Source: Pseudomonadota bacterium
GTDB taxonomy: Bacteria; Pseudomonadota; Gammaproteobacteria; Burkholderiales; Burkholderiaceae_B
DNA length: 64,000 nt
Reading direction: 5' to 3'
NCBI GenBank assembly: GCA_023389155.1
Contig: JAEWEV010000002.1
Coordinates: forward strand, 1-64,000
The notes under the pieces are model-generated. The model ran no database searches, was not told the origin of the DNA, and saw nothing but the letters and a program-made list of their open reading frames with translations. Shown here piece after piece: positions 1 through 8,902 of this stretch. Position 1 is the stretch's first letter, and every line of letters begins with the position of its first letter. A program made the translations under genes and the position numbers.

Positions 1-106
1 TTGACACGCCCAGTCGTTGCGACACTTCAGCCACCGGGCGGTGGTGTTCTGTGATTTGCTTTATCGCTTCGAGTTTGAATTCTTCCGTAAATCGGACCTT
101 GCTCAT
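1..106 (-). CDS. IS3-family transposase OrfA, 5' part (partial)
   Basis: The first 35 codons on the minus strand read MSKVRFTEEFKLEAIKQITE and continue with HHRPVAEVSQRLGVS. This is the start of the helix-turn-helix OrfA subunit of IS3-type transposases (HTH_Tnp_1 family), which binds the element's terminal repeats. The reading frame runs off the window edge. A GGAGAT sequence just upstream of the ATG serves as ribosome binding site. In this family OrfA is normally joined to OrfB by programmed frameshifting, but that part is not visible here. Confidence 0.8.
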   Translation of the reverse strand, partial: MSKVRFTEEFKLEAIKQITEHHRPVAEVSQRLGVS

Positions 107-168
107 AATAATCTCCATCTGTGAGTAGTATGAGGCTTAAAAGTGTCTAGTAAACCCTGGCCGATTCA
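1..168 (-). mobile_element. IS3-family insertion sequence, left part only
   Basis: The minus strand starts with TGAATCGGCCAGGGTTTACT at base 168, a TG-initiated terminal inverted repeat typical of IS3-family elements, followed by the transposase OrfA start at 106. Only this end is in the window, so the other end, OrfB and any target duplication cannot be judged. No gene disrupted by the insertion is recognisable on the right-hand side. Confidence 0.75.
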
Positions 169-239
169 AAAAAGCCTCTAAAATTAAGCTCAAAATTCTC
201 ATCATTAGTGAAAAAAAAGTGTGGGTACACAGATTGCCA

Positions 240-275
240 AACAGGCTCCGAAATTTTATCGGAGCCTGTTTTTGT
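240..275 (+). terminator. Rho-independent terminator
   Basis: A perfect 12-bp stem (240-251 with 259-270, AACAGGCTCCGA / TCGGAGCCTGTT) with a 7-base loop is followed by a T-rich tract. It points rightwards, but no gene remains on its left. It is probably the terminator of a gene displaced or deleted by the IS insertion, and it insulates the vgrG island from IS transcription. Confidence 0.8.
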
Positions 276-546
276 TTGTGCAGAGGTTCGGAAGGTTGAT
301 CACCAACAGGGCTTTGATTAGGGGAGATTTCGCTCGACTTGGTTTTAGCATTACATCTGCTACGGTTTGTCAGGCATAAACGAACGAATAGATTAAAAGC
401 GATAGTTACAGAGAACTATTGAAATAATTTGTAAAATTAGGTTTAGTCTTCAGGCGTGTCTCTTTATAATACCCGTAAGTGTTTGTTTCTCAATAAATAA
501 GAACATTTCTACATGGGGTGGGTGCGACGCAGGCCCGCCAGGCTAG
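276..546 (+). promoter_or_regulatory. AT-rich leader with candidate promoter of the first vgrG
   Basis: No gene is seen between the terminator and vgrG. A good sigma70-type candidate lies at 442-470: TTTAGT, a 17-base spacer, then TATAAT (465-470). That would start transcription near 477. The ATG at 547 has only a weak Shine-Dalgarno sequence. Confidence 0.45.
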
Positions 547-2655
547 ATGTCTGCGAACATAAATATATCGAATTTAATCAATCCTGATCGGCTGATCAGG
601 GTATCTATTGCGGCTGAAAATGCCCAATTCCTGTTTGACGCCATGCAAGGCACAGACGGGATGTCTACTCTTTCCGACTATACCGTAAGGCTGTTGCATC
701 GCTCGATGCAAGTTGATGTGAGGGCGTTGCTTGGCAAATCCCTGACACTGACTATTCACACGGCGGCAGCGCCCCGGCATATCAACGGCGTGATTGCCAG
801 TTTTGCACTGGTAGGCCAGGAAGGCGATGCCGACCGTTACTATGTGTACGAAGCGCGCGTGGTGCCCTGGTTCTGGCTGGCGACACACAAGAAAGAATTC
901 CGCATCTACCAGAACCAGTCTGTGCCAGAGACTATCAAACAGGTGTTGGCGCCCTATGGTTATGCGTTTGAGTTCGATCTGGTGGAAAGCTATGCGCCGC
1001 GTGTCTATTGCGTGCAATATGACGAAACTGATTTTCAGTTTGTGAGCAGGCTGCTGGAGGCTGAAGGCATTCATTATTACTTTCGTCATGAGCAGGAAAA
1101 GCACACGCTGGTCATGAGCGACGAAATCCAGAGCCACAAACCGGTAGACGGCTACGAACACGTGCCGTACTTTACCGAAGACAAACTGACGCTGCCACAG
1201 CGGGACTATATGACACAGGTGGCCGTGTATCAGGATTTGCGGCCAGGGCAATACACCACCAACGACTATAACTTCACCACACCCCGCGCAGACTTGGCGG
1301 CACGCCAGCAAATCAAGCTGGATCACGCGCACAATGAAGCGGAGGTGTATGAATGGCCAGGTAATTACGGAGATGAACCCCTGGGCGAACGCTATGCTCG
1401 TCAGCGCATGCAGGAACAGCACCACGTTCGTGATACCCGGACGCTGCGTAGCACGGCTCGGGGCGTGGCTACCGGTTCGCTGTTCAATCTGGTGCGCTGC
1501 CCCCGCACAGAAGAAAACCGCGAGTATGTGGTGCTAGGCACCCGCTATGATCTGAAAGAGAACAACTACCATTCAGTAAGCTCGCCGGAAGAGGCTGCAC
1601 AAAACGGTCGGCGCTGCGTTTTTGATCTGACCGTGCAATGCACCACCTTGCCGTTCAGGCCGCCGCGCATTACGCGCAAGCCGCGTACCCTGGGGCCACA
1701 GACTGCTGTGGTGGTGGGTCCCGAAGGCAAGGAAATCTGGACCAATGAATATGGCCAGGTCAAGGTGCATTTTCACTGGGACCGCTACGACAAGAAAGAC
1801 GAAAACAGTTCGTGCTGGATCCGGGTTTCGAGCAGCTGGGCCAGCGGCAACTTTGGCGCAATCCAGGTGCCGCGTATCGGTGATGAGGTCATTGTGGACT
1901 TCTTGAACGGGGATCCTGATTTGCCGATTATTACAGGCCGGGTATACAACGCGGCCATGATGCCGCCGTGGAAACTGCCGGAGAATGCTACACAGATGGG
2001 GCTGTATTCACGCTCCACACCTGATGGTAACTACTACACAGCCAATGCGATCCGCTTTGAAGACAAAATGGCGCAGGAAGAGTTATTTATCCGTGCTCAA
2101 AAGGATATGAACACGGAAATAGAAAACGATGCATCCGAAATAATCGGCCGAGATTCTGTCGAATTTGTTGGTCGAGATAGAATTACAAAAATCAGAAGAA
2201 GTGCAAAAGAAATTGTTGATAAAAACTTGAGAACTGATATCGGTGGAAATTCCACGACGACAATCAACGGGGATTTCAAAGTCTTAATAGGAATGTCAAG
2301 CTCTCCAAGAGACGCCATGCAAACGCAACGTGGCGTATTTTCAATGTTCTCCGAGCACGCGCATGATTTTAGCCTTATGTCTGATGAGAGTAAGGGAAAC
2401 GGCTCTTACACGTTGAATGTTAGAGGAGACACATGGAATCGTGCTGGTGGTAATGCCACAGAAATTGTGACAGGTGACAAAACGGCCTCTTCACGATCAA
2501 TGATGTTTTCTGCCAGATCCGCCTTGGTGCACGAAGCAAAAGATATTCTCACTTTATCGAGTGGTCAATCGTCAATTCAACTGACCTCTGACGGAACCAT
2601 CAAGATCACTGGACTCCATATCATTATTAATGGGAAAAGGATTGATTTAAACTAA
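547..2655 (+). CDS. vgrG: Type VI secretion spike protein VgrG
   Basis: This 702-residue protein forms the trimeric spike that sits on the Hcp tube of the T6SS and carries effectors out of the cell. The gp27-like base domain covers about residues 15-340. The gp5-like OB fold (about 385-465) shows the family hallmark FHWDRYDKKDENSSCW near residue 408 and ends with GRVYNA. The C-terminal part (about 500-702) has short beta-prism-like repeats such as GRDSVEFVGRDR and GGNSTTTINGD. From about base 2095 the DNA becomes clearly more AT-rich, as in the following toxin and immunity genes, suggesting that the 3' end was exchanged together with its cargo. The stop codon directly abuts the start of the next gene, so the two are translationally coupled. 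No sheath or baseplate genes lie nearby. Confidence 0.93.
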   Translation: MSANINISNLINPDRLIRVSIAAENAQFLFDAMQGTDGMSTLSDYTVRLLHRSMQVDVRALLGKSLTLTIHTAAAPRHINGVIASFALVGQEGDADRYYVYEARVVPWFWLATHKKEFRIYQNQSVPETIKQVLAPYGYAFEFDLVESYAPRVYCVQYDETDFQFVSRLLEAEGIHYYFRHEQEKHTLVMSDEIQSHKPVDGYEHVPYFTEDKLTLPQRDYMTQVAVYQDLRPGQYTTNDYNFTTPRADLAARQQIKLDHAHNEAEVYEWPGNYGDEPLGERYARQRMQEQHHVRDTRTLRSTARGVATGSLFNLVRCPRTEENREYVVLGTRYDLKENNYHSVSSPEEAAQNGRRCVFDLTVQCTTLPFRPPRITRKPRTLGPQTAVVVGPEGKEIWTNEYGQVKVHFHWDRYDKKDENSSCWIRVSSSWASGNFGAIQVPRIGDEVIVDFLNGDPDLPIITGRVYNAAMMPPWKLPENATQMGLYSRSTPDGNYYTANAIRFEDKMAQEELFIRAQKDMNTEIENDASEIIGRDSVEFVGRDRITKIRRSAKEIVDKNLRTDIGGNSTTTINGDFKVLIGMSSSPRDAMQTQRGVFSMFSEHAHDFSLMSDESKGNGSYTLNVRGDTWNRAGGNATEIVTGDKTASSRSMMFSARSALVHEAKDILTLSSGQSSIQLTSDGTIKITGLHIIINGKRIDLN

Positions 2656-3372
2656 ATGGACTACACCGGAGAAGAAATAGGATTTGAAGCCAGTGTTAAC
2701 GGATTTAACGCCGATAGCGAAGAGATTCTCTATTATTTGCCGCCGGGAGTTAGAGCAGACGCCATCCCAATTTTTGATGAGGAGGAAAATGCAGTCATAG
2801 GTTTTCATTGGGTTGATCCTTCTGTTCCAAAGGAAAATCAACGTTACGCTCCTCATGTAACTTATGATCTCGAAGGTAATATCGTATCGCAGAATCATAT
2901 TTATGATCCTCCAATACAGCCGGTGTATCCGCTTGAAAACGCAATACTTTTTTTTGTTGGTGGTACGGGGATACGAGCCATTTTCAGTGGCGGCAAGTCG
3001 CTGATAGTGGGGGGAGGTACCCGACTGGCGCGTAGCTTCGCAATTGGTGTTGGTTCGGGACTAGTAACACAGTCAGCAATGACTGCTTTGAAAGTTTCCT
3101 TCAGGGTGCTAACGACTCGGGAAGTATTTAAATTCACTGCAAAAACGTTAGGCCACATGGGAGAGCAGGGAAGATATGTTCCCACACAAATACTCTATCT
3201 TGCCTTTAGGTATGGTAAAAAAACCCCTGATCCGAGAGGGGTGGCTGGGCTTTTTCGGTATGAAATTCCTCTTAAAACCGTTACATCAAAAACGGGAGAG
3301 GTACGTCATCGGGTCCTGGAAGTTGTCATCAGAGACAAGGACTTAACCATAATGCATTTTTTATATAAGTAG
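2656..3372 (+). CDS. Candidate T6SS effector with C-terminal nuclease-like toxin domain
   Basis: The 238-residue product starts at the ATG immediately after the vgrG stop, with no gap. Three parts can be seen. The N-terminus (1-90) is acidic. A glycine-rich hydrophobic stretch (about 92-145) could cross a membrane or be a pre-toxin segment. The C-terminus (about 155-238) is basic and contains HMGEQGRYVPTQILYLAF, TPDPRG, and finally LEVVIRDKDLTIMHFLYK. The H/E/R pattern, the PDP turn and the closing IMHF strand resemble small RNase domains of polymorphic toxins (BECR fold). This is inference from pattern, not a database match. Position between vgrG and a small acidic partner gene is the usual layout for a T6SS effector. 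The genes are AT-rich relative to the island's vgrG body. Enzymatic activity is unknown. Confidence 0.6.
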   Translation: MDYTGEEIGFEASVNGFNADSEEILYYLPPGVRADAIPIFDEEENAVIGFHWVDPSVPKENQRYAPHVTYDLEGNIVSQNHIYDPPIQPVYPLENAILFFVGGTGIRAIFSGGKSLIVGGGTRLARSFAIGVGSGLVTQSAMTALKVSFRVLTTREVFKFTAKTLGHMGEQGRYVPTQILYLAFRYGKKTPDPRGVAGLFRYEIPLKTVTSKTGEVRHRVLEVVIRDKDLTIMHFLYK

Positions 3373-3378
3373 TTAGGT

Positions 3379-3894
3379 ATGCGTGTGAATCTTGTTGAAA
3401 CGAATGTGCCAAGTGCGAATAGCTCGTACGATCCATATTATTCATTCTACTATACCGCTGAAGTAATGGCTTCCAGAGAAGAATCTATTCCCTGGTTAAA
3501 ACTTCGCGAAGATACCAGAATTTATTTTAATGACAGTACTGGGGTAACTTTCGATCTTATATGCAATGAAGCCGGAGTTATTTCAAGTATTGCATTTCGG
3601 CAGAAACTCGTTCCTGGCGAATTATATTCTGAGTTTGACCATCTTCTTCCTGTTCCAGAGAAGACCTTGTTGGGCGTCGTCGCGAATCCCGAAATTGAGG
3701 AATATGATATCGAATTGATTCGACCTTTGCTGGTGAAGTCACCCATATATGGCGATGCGATTTTAGTTCAGCTTGATGAGTTTTTACCAAAAAATTGGTA
3801 TCCCATATCCAAATCTGCATTTATTGGTACTGATAAGCAAAATAATGCTAAAGCCTTTCTGTTTTTTAATATGGAATTTACGCCTACTGAGTAG
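3379..3894 (+). CDS. Candidate immunity protein for the upstream toxin
   Basis: This 171-residue acidic protein has no signal peptide and no recognisable family. It starts 6 bases after the toxin stop, so it is co-transcribed and probably co-translated with it. Size, acidity, tight coupling and AT-rich composition are those of cytoplasmic immunity proteins that neutralise a basic nuclease toxin. The role is inferred from context only. Alternatives are an adaptor or chaperone that loads the toxin on VgrG, but it lacks the known signatures of DUF1795, DUF2169 or DUF4123 adaptors. Confidence 0.5.
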   Translation: MRVNLVETNVPSANSSYDPYYSFYYTAEVMASREESIPWLKLREDTRIYFNDSTGVTFDLICNEAGVISSIAFRQKLVPGELYSEFDHLLPVPEKTLLGVVANPEIEEYDIELIRPLLVKSPIYGDAILVQLDEFLPKNWYPISKSAFIGTDKQNNAKAFLFFNMEFTPTE

Positions 3895-3954
3895 TTTCCG
3901 TTAGTTAAGTGTGACTATTCTAAATATGGTGGCTGTTATTTTGGAGGCTAAAAA

Positions 3955-4248
3955 ATGACGCACTCAGCAGCGAGACTTGGGGACATGGCGTCTGACCATG
4001 ATGGTGCCCCACCAACACGTGGTACAGAAGCTTCCCCAAATGTGACTATTGATGGTATCCCCGCAATGCGCCAGGGCGATGCCTTTGAATCGCATGCCTG
4101 TCCTGATGAGTCTGAGCATAGCCGTACTCTTGCGGGCGGTTCTGGCTCTGTCTTCATTAACGGCAAACCTGCTGGCCGAATGGGGGATACCATATCATGT
4201 GGCGGCACAGTGGTTGAGGGATCTCCCACCGTTATGATTGGGGATTAG
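3955..4248 (+). CDS. PAAR-domain T6SS tip protein
   Basis: This 97-residue single-domain PAAR protein is the sharp cone that caps the VgrG trimer and can carry effectors. PAAR repeats with G-D turns are visible: AARLGDMASDH, IPAMRQGDAF, KPAGRMGDTISCGG and a closing VMIGD. The conserved His and Cys residues that bind zinc at the tip are present (SDH near 18, ESHAC near 47, SCGG near 83). A good ribosome binding site, TTGGAGG, lies 7 bases before the ATG. The length is usual for a bare PAAR without a fused toxin. It follows the immunity gene after 60 bases, completing a vgrG-toxin-immunity-PAAR cassette; PAAR in last position is less common. Confidence 0.88.
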   Translation: MTHSAARLGDMASDHDGAPPTRGTEASPNVTIDGIPAMRQGDAFESHACPDESEHSRTLAGGSGSVFINGKPAGRMGDTISCGGTVVEGSPTVMIGD

Positions 4249-4289
4249 GTAACATTAGTGGAGCGCTGTGACGTTGGTTACGTTAATAT

Positions 4290-4509
4290 TCAGTTCGTCC
4301 TCAATAGTCCCAGTATTATCACAGCATTATCAATTAGCTCCGCAAGATCAGCCTGTTTCAAGCCATCAGTTTCAATCTCTGTTGAGATGCGAGTGCCGGA
4401 AAATTGCTCAGGACTCTGCTTAAACAGTTCGTATTGTTTGCCGCCTGTTTGCCGGTCCCCATCAAAGCAAATCCCCCAGCGCTGTATCTTGTAGTATCTA
4501 TATAGGCTT
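4290..4509 (-). pseudogene. Possible frame-broken small ORF between PAAR and efflux genes
   Basis: The gap holds no intact gene. On the minus strand the frame ending at 4290 is open and protein-like (segments GDRQTGGKQYELFKQSPEQF and GLKQADLAELIDNAVIILGL) but has no start codon of its own. An ATG at 4502 starts MKAYIDTTRYSAGGFALMG in another frame, and joining the two needs one frameshift near base 4445. This could be a decayed gene. The family is not recognised, and it could also be chance. Confidence 0.25.
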
Positions 4510-7500
4510 TCATGTCGGATTACCCTTCCCGGAATGTTGCAGATCGTTGGTAAAGGTTGATTCGCCGTGTTGGACTAGCTTGCGTCCGGATAGTTTACGC
4601 AAGGCGACGTAGAACACTGGGGTCAGAAACAGGCCGAACAGAGTGACACCCAACATGCCGGCGAACACCGTGACGCCAGTAGCTGCGCGAATTTCTGCGC
4701 CGGCGCCATGGGAGAACAGCAGCGGAACCGTACCAGCGATGAAGGCAATGGAGGTCATGACTATCGGACGCAGACGCAGGTGGCAGGCTTCCAGCGCCGC
4801 CTCGATGATGCCGCTGCCCTGCATTTCCAGTTCGCGTGCGAACTCAACGATCAGGATTGCGTTTTTGCATGCCAGGCCTATCAGCACCACCAGGCCGACC
4901 TGTACGAATACATTGTTGTCACCACCGGTCAGCCACACGCCGAACAGCGCGGACAACAGACACATTGGCACGATCAGGATGACGGCCAGCGGTAGCGTCC
5001 AGCTTTCGTATAACGCGGCAAGCACCAGGAACACCAGCAGCACGGCTAGCGGGAACACCACTAATGCAGCTTTGCCTTGCGTCGCCTGTTGGTAGCTAAG
5101 ATCCGTCCATTCGATTTGCATGCCAGGCGGTAGCACCTTCTGCGCCAATTCGGCAATTTTGCCCATCACTTCATTCGACGACAGCACGTGCGGATCCGCG
5201 CCACCGGCCAGGTCGGCGGCTGGATAGCCATTGAACCGCAGCACCGGATCGGGGCCGAAAGTTTGTTTGATTTTCACGACGCTGCCGATCGGCACCATCT
5301 CGCCGCGGTCATTGCGAGTGCGCAGATTGGCGATGTCTTCAATATCGTCGCGGAACTCGGCGTCAGCCTGTGCAATCACCTGCCAGGTGCGGCCGAACTG
5401 GTTAAAATCATTGACGTAAGCCGACCCAAGATAGGTCTGTAACGTGTCAAATACGCTGGTCAATGGCACACCCTGGGCCTTGGCCTTGACCCGATCCACT
5501 TCAGCATCAAACTGCGGGACGTTGGCCCGATAGCTGCTTGCCGGATAGCTCATGCCAGGCGTTTGCGAAATCGCGCCTTGCAGCGACCCCATGACATTCT
5601 GCAATGCACCGTATCCCATCCCTGCGCGATCTTCAACATACAAGGAATAGCCCGCGCCATTGCCAAGTCCCAGGATCGGCGGCGGCAAGACTGAGAACGT
5701 GACGCCTTCCTGCAATGCAGAAATCTTCTCGCTGATCTCAGCATTGATTTGCGCGGCACTGCGGTTTCGTTCAGAAAACGGCTTCAGGACAGGGAAAGTC
5801 GCACCCGTATTCGGTGAATTCGTGTTCTGCAATGGGTTCAGACCCGGAAATGTCACGGTATGAGACACGCCCTCGGTGTGCATGGCGATGTCTGCAACCT
5901 TTCTGAGCAGCGCGTCGGTGCGTTCGAGCGATGCTCCTGCTGGCAGGATGACACCGGTGACAAGATAGCCCTTGTCCTGATCGGGTACGAAGCCGCCTGG
6001 CACCGCCTTGAACATCACTCCGGTACCGAGCAACAGCAACGCATACACTACGAATACCGCACCGCGCCTGCCCAGCACTCGAGACACGGCGCCCTGATAT
6101 TTGGCTGCACTCTTGTGGAAGAACCGGTTGAATGGACGGAATAGCCAGCCGAACAAGCGGTCGATCACGCGCGACGGGACATCTTTTGCGGCATCGTGCG
6201 GCTTGAGCAATCGCGCAGCCAAGGCGGGAGACAGGGTCAGGGAGTTGACTGCCGAGATCAACGTGGAGATAGCGATGGTGGTGGCGAACTGCTTGTAGAA
6301 CTCGCCGGTCACCCCCGAAAGGAACGCCATCGGCACGAATACGGCGCACAGCACCAGTGCAATGGCGACGATTGGACCGGAAACCTCCGTCATCGCCTGA
6401 TGCGCGGCGGCCATCGGCGTCAACCCTCTCTCGATGTTGCGCTCTACGTTTTCGACAACGACGATGGCGTCGTCGACCACAATGCCGATCGCGAGCACCA
6501 GCCCGAACAGGCTTAGGGTATTGATCGAAAAGCCCAACAGGTACAGCCCCGCGAAGGTGCCGACTACCGACACCGGCACCGCGACCAACGGGATGATCGA
6601 CGCGCGCCAGGTCTGCAGGAACAGGATGACCACCAATACGACCAGCAAGACCGCCTCCAGCAGAGTGCTGACGACCGCCTTGATCGAGTCGCGCACAAAG
6701 ATGGTGGTGTCGTACACCGACTCATAGCTGACGCCGGGTGGGAATCCCTTCTGGATCTCATCCATCGTGGTGATCACCTGGTTTCGGATATCCAGCACAT
6801 TGGCGCCGGGCGTCTGGAATACTGCCAACGCCACGGTGTTTTTGCCGTCCAATTGTGAGCGCAAGCTGTAGTCGTTTGCGCCAAGCTCCAGACGGGCAAC
6901 GTCGCGAAGGCGCACAATCTCGCCGTCACGACCGCTCTTGAGTACGATATCGCCGAATTCCTCGACGGTGCTCAATCGTCCCTTTGCATTAATCAAGCTC
7001 AGAAATTGACTATTGGGCATCGGTTCGGCGCCAATCTGGCCGGCTGACACCTGCACGTTCTGCTCGCGCATTGCGGTGACTACGTCGCTTGCGGTCAGGT
7101 TGCGCGCGGCAATCTTTCCAGGATCGAGCCAGGCTCGCATCGCGTAGTCGCCGCCGCCAAATACCCCGACGTCGCCGACACCCGGAATCCGTGCAAGCGC
7201 GTCCTTGACATGCAAGCGCGCGTAATTGCGCAGATACTGCGAATCGTAGCGGTCGTCCGGCGAGACGAGGTTAACAACCATCAGGAATGTCGGTGACTGC
7301 TTTTGCACAGTCACGCCCTGACGGCGCACGTCTTCGGGCAAACGCGCCTGCGCCTGAGCAACGCGGTTCTGTACCCGCACGGTGGCATCGTCGGCATTAG
7401 TGCCAGGGCGAAACGTTACGGTCATTTGCAGCACGCCATCGGAGCCGGCGACCGACTTAAAGTACATCATGCCTTCGACGCCGTTGATCGCTTCTTCCAA

Positions 7501-7698
7501 AGGCGCGGACACGGTTTCGGCAATGACCTTGGGATTGGCGCCCGGATACACGGTGCGTACCACCACAGACGGTGGCACGACGTTAGGGTATTCGTCAGCC
7601 GGCAGGATCGGGATCGCAATCAGGCCGGCGGCGAAAATCACGATAGACAGGACCGCAGCGAAGATCGGGCGGTCGATGAAAAACTTTGAAAAATCCAT
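4510..7698 (-). CDS. RND efflux pump inner-membrane transporter, MexF-like (HAE1 family)
   Basis: This is a proton-driven drug and solvent exporter of the inner membrane that works as a trimer with a periplasmic adaptor and an outer-membrane channel. The start MDFSKFFIDRPIFAAVLS (ATG at 7698) matches the invariant N-terminus of HAE1 pumps; an upstream TTG at 7767 would lie inside the adaptor gene. The 1062-residue length is normal. Proton-relay residues are present: the Asp pair in GIVVDDAIVVVEN (about residue 405) and the Lys in GLACKNAILIVEF (about 943). The N-terminal LPADEYPNVVPPSVVV and YPGANPKVIAETV segments are most like MexF, OqxB and BpeF. It follows the adaptor gene after 13 bases. 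No outer-membrane factor gene follows, so the pump must borrow one. Substrates cannot be read from the sequence. Confidence 0.93.
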   Translation of the reverse strand: MDFSKFFIDRPIFAAVLSIVIFAAGLIAIPILPADEYPNVVPPSVVVRTVYPGANPKVIAETVSAPLEEAINGVEGMMYFKSVAGSDGVLQMTVTFRPGTNADDATVRVQNRVAQAQARLPEDVRRQGVTVQKQSPTFLMVVNLVSPDDRYDSQYLRNYARLHVKDALARIPGVGDVGVFGGGDYAMRAWLDPGKIAARNLTASDVVTAMREQNVQVSAGQIGAEPMPNSQFLSLINAKGRLSTVEEFGDIVLKSGRDGEIVRLRDVARLELGANDYSLRSQLDGKNTVALAVFQTPGANVLDIRNQVITTMDEIQKGFPPGVSYESVYDTTIFVRDSIKAVVSTLLEAVLLVVLVVILFLQTWRASIIPLVAVPVSVVGTFAGLYLLGFSINTLSLFGLVLAIGIVVDDAIVVVENVERNIERGLTPMAAAHQAMTEVSGPIVAIALVLCAVFVPMAFLSGVTGEFYKQFATTIAISTLISAVNSLTLSPALAARLLKPHDAAKDVPSRVIDRLFGWLFRPFNRFFHKSAAKYQGAVSRVLGRRGAVFVVYALLLLGTGVMFKAVPGGFVPDQDKGYLVTGVILPAGASLERTDALLRKVADIAMHTEGVSHTVTFPGLNPLQNTNSPNTGATFPVLKPFSERNRSAAQINAEISEKISALQEGVTFSVLPPPILGLGNGAGYSLYVEDRAGMGYGALQNVMGSLQGAISQTPGMSYPASSYRANVPQFDAEVDRVKAKAQGVPLTSVFDTLQTYLGSAYVNDFNQFGRTWQVIAQADAEFRDDIEDIANLRTRNDRGEMVPIGSVVKIKQTFGPDPVLRFNGYPAADLAGGADPHVLSSNEVMGKIAELAQKVLPPGMQIEWTDLSYQQATQGKAALVVFPLAVLLVFLVLAALYESWTLPLAVILIVPMCLLSALFGVWLTGGDNNVFVQVGLVVLIGLACKNAILIVEFARELEMQGSGIIEAALEACHLRLRPIVMTSIAFIAGTVPLLFSHGAGAEIRAATGVTVFAGMLGVTLFGLFLTPVFYVALRKLSGRKLVQHGESTFTNDLQHSGKGNPT

Positions 7699-7711
7699 AG
7701 CGCCGACTTCC

Positions 7712-8902
7712 TCAGTTACTCGCGACGTTGGCTGTGATCGGCTGCATCGGCACGATTTTTGCATCAACCGGAAGGCCCGGCATGTACACTTTATCCACGC
7801 CGTCGACGATCACCTTGTCACCAGGGGCGAGGCCGCTTTCGACAATGCGCAGGCCGTTGGCCTTGCGGCCAAGCTTGACGTCGTGGCGCTGGGCCTTACC
7901 CTTCTCGTCAACAATCCACACATACTTACGATCCTGGTCGGTCAACACCGCCTTGTCGTTGATCAGCAGCGCATCGAACTGTCCGCTTCCGAGCAGGCGC
8001 ACGCGTGCGAACAGGCCGGGAGTGAGAGCCCCGTCTTTGTTGTCCAGTACGGCACGCATACGAATGGTGCCGGTGTTGCTGTCGATCTGGTTGTCAAGAA
8101 AGTCCACGGTACCGCGATGCGGGAATCCATCTTCGTCAGATAAGCCGACCTGTACGGGCAATTTGCCGTCCAGCTCGCTACCACGCCGACCGTTGCGCGC
8201 CATTTCCGCATAGCGCAGGAACGCACTTTCATCGGCGTTGAAATACACATATACCTTTTCCTGCGAGACCAGCGTGGTCAGTACACTGCCTGCATCGTCG
8301 GCGCTGACCAGATTGCCGGCTGTGACTTCGGCCCTACCAGCAAGACCCGAAATCGGTGCGCGTACTTGTGTCCACTCAACGTTCAGAAGCGCGGCACTCA
8401 CGGCGGCCTCCGCCGCCTGCGCATCCGTTTGTGCGACTGCGGCGGCAGTGCGTCGTTGTTCGTACATCTCGGTGGACACGGCCCGCTGAGCAACCAGCAC
8501 CCGCGCCCGTTTGGCTTCGCTGGCGCTTTGGCTGGCATGCGCGCGGGCGCGCGCGAGTTGGGCTTTGGCCTGTGCCAAGACAGTGCGGTAGCTGCGCGCA
8601 TCGATGACAAACAGCACATCGCCCTTGTGCACCTCCTTGCCTTCGGTGTAGGTGACGCGCTCAATGTAGCCGGAGACGCGCGGGCGAAGCTTAACCGTTT
8701 CAACCGCATTAATACGGCCGTTGTAGTCGTCCCACAGTCTGACATCTTGCTGTGCTACTTGGGCGACGCTGACTGAGGGAGGTGGCATGGACGCCGTTTT
8801 GGGCTGGTCACTGCAACCAGTCAGCGTCATGACGGTCACGGCACTGACAATCCAGGCGGCCAATGTTGGTCGCTTGCGGTAAGACATAAAGGAGGAATAC
8901 AT
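7712..8902 (-). CDS. RND efflux periplasmic adaptor lipoprotein, MexE-like
   Basis: This 396-residue membrane-fusion protein links the RND pump to an outer-membrane channel. The N-terminus carries a lipoprotein signal with lipobox LTGC (Cys30, or Cys25 if translation starts at the second ATG, 8887). Then follow the barrel-sandwich hybrid (about 60-95, LRPRVSGYIERVTYTEGKEV), an Ala-rich alpha-helical hairpin (about 105-170), the second lipoyl half (VRAPISGLAGRAEVTAGNLV) and beta-barrel and membrane-proximal domains. The sequence type is that of MexE and OqxA. It is first in a two-gene operon, divergent from the LysR gene at 9193. Neither start has a good ribosome binding site, so the exact start is uncertain. 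Confidence 0.9.
   Translation of the reverse strand: MYSSFMSYRKRPTLAAWIVSAVTVMTLTGCSDQPKTASMPPPSVSVAQVAQQDVRLWDDYNGRINAVETVKLRPRVSGYIERVTYTEGKEVHKGDVLFVIDARSYRTVLAQAKAQLARARAHASQSASEAKRARVLVAQRAVSTEMYEQRRTAAAVAQTDAQAAEAAVSAALLNVEWTQVRAPISGLAGRAEVTAGNLVSADDAGSVLTTLVSQEKVYVYFNADESAFLRYAEMARNGRRGSELDGKLPVQVGLSDEDGFPHRGTVDFLDNQIDSNTGTIRMRAVLDNKDGALTPGLFARVRLLGSGQFDALLINDKAVLTDQDRKYVWIVDEKGKAQRHDVKLGRKANGLRIVESGLAPGDKVIVDGVDKVYMPGLPVDAKIVPMQPITANVASN

Noticed and set aside
574..1425. Long minus-strand open frame (283 codons) opposite vgrG
   Set aside because: It lies fully antisense to the well-conserved VgrG base domain, and its translation has no recognisable domain.
7382..8143. Plus-strand frame of 253 codons opposite the efflux genes
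   Set aside because: Antisense across two conserved genes and their junction; no recognisable product.
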